Of a stretch of DNA of 7,382 bases, positions 1 to 5,680 are shown piece after piece. Under the pieces are notes generated by a model that was not told the origin of the DNA, made no database searches, and saw only the letters and a program-made list of their open reading frames with translations. The stretch spans positions 1-7,382 of the forward strand of contig DAOVCF010000094.1 of the NCBI GenBank assembly GCA_030670165.1, read 5' to 3'. The translations under genes were made by a program, and so were the position numbers. The stretch is from Candidatus Stahliibacteriota bacterium. GTDB lineage: Bacteria; Hydrothermota; Tepidihabitantia; B3-TA06. The first letter of the stretch is position 1. Every line of letters starts with the position of its first letter.

Positions 1-2247
1 TACCGCAAGTGCGCGGCGGTGGTGGGCGAGGTTTTGGGAAAGTATCATCCGCACGGCGACCAGGCGGTTTACGACGCATTGGCGCGCATGGCTCAGGATT
101 TCAGCCTGCGTTATCTGCTGGTGGACGGCCAGGGCAACTTCGGTTCCATAGACGGCGACCCGCCCGCCGCATACCGCTACACCGAGGCCAAGCTCGAGAG
201 GCTGACCACCTCGCTCCTGGATGACCTTGATAAGGAAACCGTTGATTTCGTGCCCAACTTCGACGGTTCGCGTAAAGAGCCCGAGGTGCTGCCAGCCGCT
301 TTCCCCAACCTTCTGGTAAACGGAGCTTCCGGCATCGCGGTGGGCATGGCCACCTCTATTCCGCCTCACAACTTCTCAGAGGTCGCCGACGCCCTTGCAG
401 CCATGATACGCGATCCTGAGATTACCGATGAGGCGCTGGCCGAGATCATACAGGGACCTGACTTCCCGACCGGGGGGTTGATCCTGGGTCGCGAGGGCAT
501 CAAGGAGGCCTACAGGACCGGCCGGGGCAAGGTAATCGTGCGGGGGAGGGCGCGTTTCGAGGAACCCAGACCGGGGCGCCAGGCTATCGTCATAACCGAG
601 ATACCTTATCAGCTGAACAAGTCACAGCTCGTCGAACGCATAATCAACCTCGCACGCTCCAAGAAATTAGCTGACATCTCAGACCTGCGTGACGAATCGG
701 ACCGCGAGGGAATCCGCATCGTTATAGAACTCAAGCGCGGCGCAAACCAGGAGGTCGTTCTGAACCGGCTATACCAGCACACACCGCTGCAGTCCACATA
801 CTCGATGATCCTTCTCACCATCGACAAGATGACCCCCAGGATATATCCTCTAAAAAAGATACTGGAACAGTTTCTGGAGTTTCGCTATGAATGCGTGCGC
901 CGCCGCACAGAATTCGAGCTTCACAAGGCCGAAGATCGTGCGCACATACTGGAAGGGTTAAAGATAGCGCTCGACCACATTGACGAGATAGTGCAGGTCA
1001 TAAAGCGCTCCGCCGATACCAAGGTTGCCAAGGAAAGACTCATGGAGCGGTTTAAGCTTTCAGACGTTCAGTCGCAGGCGATACTTGACATGCGGCTGGC
1101 GCGGCTTACCGGTCTGGAGCGAGAAAAGATCGAGGAAGAGTACCGCAACCTGATCGCAGAGATCGAGCGGTTACGTTCGATCCTTGCCTCGCGTGCAGGG
1201 GTGATGGCGGTGATTACCGAGGAGCTTAAGGAACTCAAGAAGCGCTTCGGCGATGAGCGCCGCACCGAGATCAGAAACGAGAAGCCTGAAGAGATCACCC
1301 TTGAGGACCTGATTGCGGAGGAGGACGTGACCATCACCCTTACCCTGAAGGGCTACATCAAGCGAACCCCGGTATCCGGGTACCGCAAACAGGGCAGGGG
1401 TGGAACCGGCAGAGGAACCATAGACCTGGGCAAACGGGACATGGTCACGACTCTTTTGACCGCCTCCACCCACGACTCGATGCTATTCTTCTCCAACCTG
1501 GGCAAGGCATATCTCTTGAAGGCATACGAGGTGCCGGAGGGCTCGCTTTCCGCCAAGGGCCGCCCGGTGTTCCAGCTGTTCAATCTTGACGAGGGCGAGC
1601 GCATCACCCAGCTTCTGCGGGTTGCCGAGTTCACCGAAAACGCCCACGTGGTTTTCGTTACAGAGAATGGCGTTATCAAGCGCACCCCGCTTAAGCTTTT
1701 GGAAAACACCCGCCGTTCAGGTGTAATCGCCATAACCCTGAAGGAGGGGGATAGACTGCAGGATGTACTTCTTGTGGAGGATGCAACTGATATCTGTCTG
1801 TTCTCGGCCAGGGGTCAGGGAATCAGATTCTCTACTGATGAGGTGCGGCCAATGGGCAGAGTCGCCGCAGGGGTGCGAGGAATTAAACTGGCCCAGAAGG
1901 ACAGGCTGGTGGCCGCGGTGCTGGTGTGCGACGACGTCTCGCTTCTGTTCGTCACCCAGCAGGGCTACGGCAAGCGCATGAAGTTTGAAGAAATCCGACC
2001 TATCCACAGGGGCGGCAAGGGTGTTCGCGCCATCGCGGTGAACGAAAAATCAGGACCGCTGGTGGGCGTAAAGGTCATCGGTGAAGCCGGACACGCAATC
2101 ATCGTAACCAAACACGGCACCGGCATCCGAATAGCCGCCAAGCAGGTGAAGCACCAGAAACGTGCATCGCTGGGCGTACGTCTCATCTCCCCGCATGAAG
2201 ACGACGAGGTGGCCGAGGTCACGATCGTTCCTGAAAACGAGGAGTAG
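1..2247 (+). CDS. gyrA: DNA gyrase subunit A, 5'-truncated by window edge
   Basis: GyrA is the DNA-cleaving and rejoining subunit of the A2B2 gyrase that introduces negative supercoils using ATP. The frame is open from base 1, and comparison with E. coli numbering suggests about 62 N-terminal residues lie outside the window. Visible landmarks are KYHPHGD followed by AVYD (the quinolone-pocket helix, codons 14-25), the GNFGSIDGDPPAA loop, and the catalytic tyrosine in YRYTE at codon 60 (178-180, equivalent to E. coli Tyr122). NGASGIAVGMATSIPPHN lies near codon 105. The C-terminal beta-pinwheel follows, with about six blades that each carry an FxTxxGxxKR-like strand. Its GyrA box reads QGRGGTG at 1390-1410, a relaxed form of Q(R/K)RGG(R/K)G. 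The box and full pinwheel favour GyrA over ParC. Position 83 (E. coli numbering) is Gln. The protein ends in a short acidic tail. The next gene begins 34 nt downstream. Confidence 0.97.
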   Translation, partial: YRKCAAVVGEVLGKYHPHGDQAVYDALARMAQDFSLRYLLVDGQGNFGSIDGDPPAAYRYTEAKLERLTTSLLDDLDKETVDFVPNFDGSRKEPEVLPAAFPNLLVNGASGIAVGMATSIPPHNFSEVADALAAMIRDPEITDEALAEIIQGPDFPTGGLILGREGIKEAYRTGRGKVIVRGRARFEEPRPGRQAIVITEIPYQLNKSQLVERIINLARSKKLADISDLRDESDREGIRIVIELKRGANQEVVLNRLYQHTPLQSTYSMILLTIDKMTPRIYPLKKILEQFLEFRYECVRRRTEFELHKAEDRAHILEGLKIALDHIDEIVQVIKRSADTKVAKERLMERFKLSDVQSQAILDMRLARLTGLEREKIEEEYRNLIAEIERLRSILASRAGVMAVITEELKELKKRFGDERRTEIRNEKPEEITLEDLIAEEDVTITLTLKGYIKRTPVSGYRKQGRGGTGRGTIDLGKRDMVTTLLTASTHDSMLFFSNLGKAYLLKAYEVPEGSLSAKGRPVFQLFNLDEGERITQLLRVAEFTENAHVVFVTENGVIKRTPLKLLENTRRSGVIAITLKEGDRLQDVLLVEDATDICLFSARGQGIRFSTDEVRPMGRVAAGVRGIKLAQKDRLVAAVLVCDDVSLLFVTQQGYGKRMKFEEIRPIHRGGKGVRAIAVNEKSGPLVGVKVIGEAGHAIIVTKHGTGIRIAAKQVKHQKRASLGVRLISPHEDDEVAEVTIVPENEE

Positions 2248-2281
2248 ATGTTAACCCATCGGAAACTAAAACCACGAGTAG

Positions 2282-2746
2282 ATGAACAAAGCACCTGAAC
2301 GCATCCCCTGGGATACCTATTTCATGAAGATAGCCCAGCTTGTGGCCCAGCGTTCCACCTGCATCCGCCGCAAGGTAGGTGCGGTGATCGTTCGTGACAA
2401 ACACATACTTACCACAGGCTACAACGGTGCTCCCAAAGGACTACCCCACTGCACCGAGATAGGGTGCCTGAGGGAGAAACTGGGCATACCCTCAGGCGAG
2501 CGGGTAGAGATATGCAGAGGGGTACATGCCGAGCAGAACGCTTTGGTTCAGGCCGCGCGATTCGGGATATCGCTCGAAGGCGGCGTGCTCTACTGCACCA
2601 CCCAGCCCTGCGTCACGTGCGCCAAGCTTTTGATAAACGCGGGTATTGAAAGAATCATCTACCTCGAGGGCTACGCCGACAAGCTTGGAAACCAGATGCT
2701 CGCCGAGGCAGGCGTGGAACTCGAAAAACTCAAGCTCGAGGAGTAG
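2282..2746 (+). CDS. deoxycytidylate (dCMP) deaminase, ComEB type
   Basis: This cytosolic enzyme probably deaminates dCMP to dUMP, the substrate for thymidylate synthase. The 154-residue length is usual for the family. The zinc site is complete: HAE at residues 82-84 (2525-2533; His is a ligand and Glu the proton shuttle) and PCVTC at residues 109-113 (Cys110 and Cys113 are ligands). The N-terminal part, WDTYFMKIAQLVAQRSTC then RRKVGAVIV and TGYNGAPKGLPHC, is the pattern of dCMP deaminases (ComEB in Bacillus), not of tRNA adenosine or cytidine deaminases. The start is firm: an in-frame TAG lies directly before the ATG, and the family's N-terminus begins here. Its own ribosome-binding site is poor; the strong GAGGAG upstream serves an out-of-frame ATG at 2248. 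The gene probably sits in one operon with gyrA and rsmD, and rsmD begins 2 nt after its stop. Confidence 0.93.
   Translation: MNKAPERIPWDTYFMKIAQLVAQRSTCIRRKVGAVIVRDKHILTTGYNGAPKGLPHCTEIGCLREKLGIPSGERVEICRGVHAEQNALVQAARFGISLEGGVLYCTTQPCVTCAKLLINAGIERIIYLEGYADKLGNQMLAEAGVELEKLKLEE
2738..2743 (+). promoter_or_regulatory. Shine-Dalgarno GAGGAG for rsmD
   Basis: GAGGAG lies inside the last two codons of the deaminase gene, 5 nt before the rsmD ATG at 2749. Its position across the upstream stop codon suggests translational coupling and supports the rsmD start. Confidence 0.8.
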
Positions 2747-2748
2747 CC

Positions 2749-3303
2749 ATGCCCAGAATAACCTCAGGCGAGTTTAAAGGGCGCAACTTGCGTTATCCCG
2801 AAGGCGCAAGGTTCAGACCCACCATGGACAAGGTAAAGGAGGCGCTGTTCTCTATACTTGGCGAGGATATAGTTGACGCCAGGGTGCTCGATCTCTTTGC
2901 GGCAGCCGGCGCACTGGGGCTTGAGGCGCTTTCCAGAGGAGCGCGTCAGGCTGTGTTCGTGGAGCAGAACCCCCAGGCGTGCAAAGAACTCGAAGCGAAT
3001 ATCCGAGCACTTAAGGTATCTGACCGCACCATAGTGATTCGCCAGGACGTTCGCATCTACCTCAAACAATCGAAGTTCTTCGCAACCCATATCTTCTGCG
3101 ACCCGCCCTACTATTACGGCATGGCCAAAGAGACACTCGCGCTCCTTGCCGTCAACCCCGGGGTGACCACCGATGCCCTGATCGTTCTCGAACACGCCTC
3201 GGACGAGGAGATAGTGCCGCCTGGATCATTGAAGATAAAGGATTCGAGGGAGTACGGTGATACCAGGTTGAGCTTTATCGGCAAGAAAGAAAGGAGTGTT
3301 TGA
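2749..3303 (+). CDS. rsmD: 16S rRNA (guanine(966)-N(2))-methyltransferase
   Basis: RsmD transfers a methyl group from S-adenosylmethionine to N2 of G966 in 16S rRNA during 30S assembly. The 184 residues match the family length. The N-terminus RITSGEFKGRNL and the RPTMDKVKEALFSIL segment (about residues 24-38) are family signatures. SAM-binding motif I is LDLFAAAGALGLEAL (residues 47-61); many relatives have AGSG where this has AAAG, a conservative change in the glycine-rich loop. An acidic motif II residue follows in VFVEQN. The catalytic DPPY tetrad is at residues 118-121 (3100-3111). The start has a good Shine-Dalgarno 5 nt upstream. The TGA stop shares its last base with the coaD ATG. An rsmD-coaD pair is a widespread bacterial arrangement, which supports both assignments. 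Confidence 0.96.
   Translation: MPRITSGEFKGRNLRYPEGARFRPTMDKVKEALFSILGEDIVDARVLDLFAAAGALGLEALSRGARQAVFVEQNPQACKELEANIRALKVSDRTIVIRQDVRIYLKQSKFFATHIFCDPPYYYGMAKETLALLAVNPGVTTDALIVLEHASDEEIVPPGSLKIKDSREYGDTRLSFIGKKERSV
3291..3296 (+). promoter_or_regulatory. Shine-Dalgarno AAGGAG for coaD, decides start
   Basis: AAGGAG ends 6 nt before the ATG at 3303 but only 3 nt before an in-frame TTG at 3300. The spacing favours ATG 3303 over the TTG. Confidence 0.8.
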
Positions 3304-3788
3304 TGAGGATTGCCGTCTATCCGGGGACGTTTGATCCCATAACCTACGGGCATCTTGACGTAATAATGCGCGCACTCTCCTTGTGCGACAGGCTCGTGGT
3401 GGCCGTGGCCGATCGCAGGGAGAAGGACCCGCTCTTTCTGGCCCAAGAACGCGCCGAGCTGATACGGAAAGTCTTAAAGAACGAACCTCGCGTGGAGGCG
3501 GAGGCGTTCTCAGGCCTTCTTACCGAGTTCGCCAAATCAAAGAAAGCGACGTTCCTTATCCGAGGATTGCGCGCGGTATCCGACTTCGACTACGAGCTGC
3601 AGATGGCATTGACCAACCGCAACCTTGCACCCGAGATAGAGACCATCTTTCTCATGCCTGCCGAGCGCTATATCTTTGTTTCCTCATCACTTGCAAAGGA
3701 AATCGCCAGGCTCGGCGGCGACGTTTCCGAGCTTGTGCCGCCCGCGGTCGAGAAGGCGCTGCGCGAGCGCTTCGCCGGCAACAGCTGA
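3303..3788 (+). CDS. coaD: phosphopantetheine adenylyltransferase
   Basis: CoaD catalyses the penultimate step of coenzyme A synthesis, joining 4'-phosphopantetheine and ATP to give dephospho-CoA and pyrophosphate. The 161 residues match the family. The nucleotidyltransferase-superfamily T/HxGH motif is TYGH at residues 14-17, after the typical YPGTFDPIT start. The middle holds LIRGLRAVSDFDYELQMAL and NRNLAPEIETIFLM. The second signature, usually ISSSxxR/K, is VSSSLAK at residues 126-132. The C-terminus GGDVSELVPPAV is also typical. I chose ATG 3303 because of AAGGAG spacing; a TTG immediately before it would add one residue. The gene overlaps the rsmD stop by 1 nt, so translation is probably coupled. 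It appears to be the last gene of the gyrA-deaminase-rsmD-coaD run. Confidence 0.97.
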   Translation: MRIAVYPGTFDPITYGHLDVIMRALSLCDRLVVAVADRREKDPLFLAQERAELIRKVLKNEPRVEAEAFSGLLTEFAKSKKATFLIRGLRAVSDFDYELQMALTNRNLAPEIETIFLMPAERYIFVSSSLAKEIARLGGDVSELVPPAVEKALRERFAGNS

Positions 3789-3810
3789 TTTCTACCCGAA
3801 GAATTTAGGT

Positions 3811-3840
3811 AGGGGCAGGCCCTGCCGTGCCCTTTGTTTT
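3811..3840 (+). terminator. terminator-like hairpin after coaD
   Basis: AGGGGCA at 3811-3817 can pair with TGCCCTT at 3828-3834 (seven pairs including one G-T), and a competing inner fold GGCAGG/CCTGCC is also possible. TGTTTTAT follows directly. Placed 23 nt after the coaD stop, it fits an intrinsic terminator for the upstream operon. The U-tract is interrupted, and the hairpin may also be a copy of a dispersed repeat. Confidence 0.5.
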
Positions 3841-3843
3841 ATC

Positions 3844-3870
3844 CGCAGATTACGCAGATGACGCAGATTA
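3844..3870. repeat. three tandem 9-bp units CGCAGATTA
   Basis: Three contiguous units read CGCAGATTA, CGCAGATGA and CGCAGATTA, differing at one base. There is no spacer, so this is a microsatellite-like tandem repeat and not a CRISPR array. It lies just after the coaD terminator-like hairpin. Confidence 0.85.
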
Positions 3871-3890
3871 GATTTGTATGGAGTTCGTAG

Positions 3891-3912
3891 GGGCCGACTT
3901 TCAAGTCGGCCC
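3891..3912. repeat. perfect 10-bp inverted repeat
   Basis: GGGCCGACTT (3891-3900) and AAGTCGGCCC (3903-3912) are exact reverse complements separated by TC. A stable hairpin would form on either strand. No T-run follows, so a classic terminator is unlikely; a dispersed palindromic (REP-like) unit is more likely. Confidence 0.85.
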
Positions 3913-3941
3913 GCCTATTAACTTTCCCCTCCCCCTAACCA

Positions 3942-3958
3942 CCTCCCGTCGAGGGAGG
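3942..3958. repeat. C/G-rich hairpin, first of a pair
   Basis: CCTCCC (3942-3947) pairs with GGGAGG (3953-3958) around the loop GTCGA. The flanks (CCCCCTAACCA before, GGTGGATTTGGG after) resemble, in inverted orientation, those of the hairpin at 4002-4022, suggesting two diverged copies of one element facing each other. Confidence 0.6.
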
Positions 3959-4001
3959 GGTGGATTTGGGTCGGGTGTGTTCACATTGAACTAACAGTAT
4001 A

Positions 4002-4022
4002 CCTCTCCCTTGATGGGGGAGG
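4002..4022. repeat. C/G-rich hairpin, second of a pair
   Basis: CCTCTCCC (4002-4009) pairs with GGGGGAGG (4015-4022), eight pairs with one G-T, around the loop TTGAT. The downstream flank GGTAAAGGAAGGTG is roughly the reverse complement of the upstream flank of the hairpin at 3942-3958. Confidence 0.6.
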
Positions 4023-4076
4023 GTAAAGGAAGGTGCGTCCTTTATAAGTATCATACCAGCTATCGCGTTATCGAAC

Positions 4077-4104
4077 TTGACAGTAGGACTATCTTACCTA
4101 TCAT
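4077..4104 (+). promoter_or_regulatory. sigma70-type promoter of hslU
   Basis: TTGACA (4077-4082, 6/6 to consensus) and TATCAT (4099-4104, 5/6) are separated by 16 nt. The predicted transcription start, about 7 nt after the -10 box, falls at about 4111. That is exactly the first possible ATG of hslU, so a protein starting there would come from a leaderless message. Confidence 0.65.
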
Positions 4105-4167
4105 AGAAGCATGGCTGAAGCTTTAGAGAAACTTAGCGCTCCTTTGGGAGTGTTGATACAGAACGGT

Positions 4168-5499
4168 ATGTTCACGCCGTCGCAGATAGTCAGAGAGCTT
4201 GACCGCTACATCATCGGCCAGGACGCGGCCAAGCGCGCGGTGGCTATAGCCTTACGCAACCGCTGGCGCCGACAAAGGGTCTCCGGTCCCTTGCGTAACG
4301 AGATATATCCAAACAACATCATGATGATCGGCCCAACCGGGGTTGGAAAGACCGAAATCGCCCGCCGACTTGCACAGCTGGCCCAGGCACCGTTCGTCAA
4401 GGTCGAGGCGTCCAAGTTCACCGAGGTCGGATACGTTGGCCGGGACGTTGAGTCCATGATACGCGAGCTTGTCGAAATCTCGGTCAAGATGGCGAGGGAG
4501 GAGCAGACCTTAAAGGTTCAGGCAAAGGCAGAAGAGCACGCACGGGAGCGGCTGGTAGACCTTCTCTTGCCCGGCATGCCCCCGCCCAGTGAAGGGGAAC
4601 CCGATAACCGCGCCGAGACCCGCGCCAAGCTCAGAAGAATGCTTGACGCCGGCAAGCTGGACGAACGCACGGTGGAGATCCACACCTCACGTGAGCCGGC
4701 AGGGCTGTTCGACCTCTTCCGCATGAGCGGAATGGACGAGGTCAATGTGGAGCTTCAGGACATGCTTCAAAACGCCATGCCGCGCAAGCAAAAGGCGCGC
4801 AAAGCAACCGTAAAGGAGGCGTTGCGGATACTGACCCAGGAGGAGGCGGCCAAGCTTGTGGACACCGATGAGGTTGTAAGGCTGGCTAAGGAACGCGCAG
4901 AGAACTCCGGGATCGTGTTCGTAGACGAGATAGACAAGATCGCGGTGGGCGAGGGAACCGGCGGCGGTCATGGCCCTGACGTATCGCGCGAAGGGGTGCA
5001 GCGCGACCTTCTGCCCATCATTGAAGGATGCAACGTATCAACCAAATACGGGCTGGTTCGCACCGATCATATCCTTTTTATCGGCGCAGGCGCGTTCCAC
5101 AAAACCAAGCCCTCGGACCTGATACCCGAGCTTCAGGGACGCATGCCCATAAGGGTGGAGCTTGACTCGTTGACCAAACAGGATTTCGAGCGCATACTTA
5201 CCGAACCGGAGACGGCGCTCGTAAAGCAGTACCAGGCGCTGGTGGAGACCGAAAATGTCAGGCTTAGCTTCACCAAGGACGGAATAGCGGCGGTTGCCGA
5301 GATCGCTGCGCTTGTCAACGAGCGTTCTGAGAACATAGGCGCGCGCAGGCTTCATACGGTGATGACCACCTTATTGGAGGATTACCTTTTCAATCTTCCT
5401 GAGTCGGGCGAGCGGGCGATTCGCATCACCGGCAAGGCCGTTCGCGCCAAGCTCGACGCCATCGTCGCCGACGAAGACCTCAGCCAGTACATACTGTAA
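4168..5499 (+). CDS. hslU: HslU, ATPase subunit of the HslUV protease
   Basis: HslU (ClpY) is an AAA+ hexamer that unfolds proteins and threads them into the HslV peptidase. Walker A GPTGVGKT is at 4330-4353 (residues 55-62), the pore loop GYVG at residues 88-91, and Walker B IVFVDEID near residues 249-256. The extra I-domain lies between them, followed by DVSREGVQRDLLPI, GRMPIRVEL with the family's conserved arginine, and IGARRLHT. The conserved C-terminal tail LSQYIL, which docks into HslV, is intact. I prefer ATG 4168: it gives 443 residues, like E. coli HslU, and begins MFTPSQIVRELDRYIIGQ as the family does. The in-frame ATG at 4111 would add 19 residues with A/T-rich third positions, at the predicted transcription start. 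Neither start has a clear Shine-Dalgarno. No hslV is adjacent, although it usually lies just upstream. Confidence 0.96.
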   Translation: MFTPSQIVRELDRYIIGQDAAKRAVAIALRNRWRRQRVSGPLRNEIYPNNIMMIGPTGVGKTEIARRLAQLAQAPFVKVEASKFTEVGYVGRDVESMIRELVEISVKMAREEQTLKVQAKAEEHARERLVDLLLPGMPPPSEGEPDNRAETRAKLRRMLDAGKLDERTVEIHTSREPAGLFDLFRMSGMDEVNVELQDMLQNAMPRKQKARKATVKEALRILTQEEAAKLVDTDEVVRLAKERAENSGIVFVDEIDKIAVGEGTGGGHGPDVSREGVQRDLLPIIEGCNVSTKYGLVRTDHILFIGAGAFHKTKPSDLIPELQGRMPIRVELDSLTKQDFERILTEPETALVKQYQALVETENVRLSFTKDGIAAVAEIAALVNERSENIGARRLHTVMTTLLEDYLFNLPESGERAIRITGKAVRAKLDAIVADEDLSQYIL

Positions 5500-5531
5500 A
5501 GCTGCCTGCGACAATAGTAACCATTGCGGTA

Positions 5532-5560
5532 TTGACAATCAATAAGTTCTTCCTTATACT
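5532..5560 (+). promoter_or_regulatory. promoter P1 of the two-gene module
   Basis: TTGACA (5532-5537, perfect) and TATACT (5555-5560, 5/6) are separated by the ideal 17 nt. The predicted start is near 5567. A palindrome overlaps the -10 box. It is the stronger of two tandem candidates in this 181-bp gap. Confidence 0.7.
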
Positions 5561-5583
5561 AGTATGTGGACAATGGGTGGACA
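5556..5583. promoter_or_regulatory. possible operator at P1
   Basis: ATACTAGTAT (5556-5565) is a perfect 10-bp palindrome covering most of the P1 -10 box. Directly after it, GTGGACA occurs twice, at 5566-5572 and 5577-5583, with starts 11 bp apart (one helical turn). Both arrangements are typical of repressor sites, and here they would cover the P1 start point. The binding protein is unknown; autoregulation by a module product is only a guess. Confidence 0.35.
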
Positions 5584-5596
5584 GTTCCGATCAAAC

Positions 5597-5625
5597 TTGA
5601 CAAGTGCCTCCTTCGTGGTCATAAT
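5597..5625 (+). promoter_or_regulatory. promoter P2 of the two-gene module
   Basis: TTGACA (5597-5602, perfect) and CATAAT (5620-5625, 5/6) are 17 nt apart, with a predicted start near 5632, about 50 nt before the first gene. The -35 lies within the imperfect palindrome ACTTGACAAGT. Confidence 0.6.
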
Positions 5626-5644
5626 ATAAGTATAAAACAAAGCC

Positions 5645-5649
5645 GGAGG
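5645..5649 (+). promoter_or_regulatory. Shine-Dalgarno GGAGG facing an out-of-frame ATG
   Basis: GGAGG lies 8 nt before ATG 5658, ideal spacing, but that ATG opens a 51-codon reading frame (5658-5813) different from the module's first gene. The gene's own ATG at 5681 is 31 nt away. The 5658 frame shows no recognisable protein and is not called as a gene. Confidence 0.45.
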
Positions 5650-5680
5650 CAGGCTAGATGTCTAAGACACGACTTAATTT

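Larger units (their letters stand above)
3789..4076. other. intergenic repeat mosaic between coaD and hslU
   Basis: No convincing gene lies between the coaD stop and hslU. The stretch instead holds, in order, a terminator-like hairpin (3811-3840), a 9-bp triplet tandem repeat (3844-3870), a perfect 10-bp inverted repeat (3891-3912) and two C/G-rich hairpins (3942-3958 and 4002-4022). The octamer GTAGGGGC opens both the first hairpin (3809) and the inverted repeat (3887). The region looks like several short dispersed-repeat units placed side by side. I recall similar motifs scattered through genomes of uncultured bacteria, but the copy number in this genome cannot be seen from one window. Confidence 0.6.

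Noticed and set aside
1171..1473. Open frames on the minus strand and other frames inside gyrA and hslU
   Set aside because: They lie wholly within strongly conserved genes on the other strand or frame and encode low-complexity Ser/Arg-rich products, so they are shadows.
3383..3808. Alternative 141-codon plus-strand frame overlapping coaD
   Set aside because: It is Arg-rich, out of frame with CoaD, whose motifs are complete, and is an artefact of GC-rich DNA.
3844..3870. Possible CRISPR array
   Set aside because: The units are 9 bp, contiguous and without spacers.
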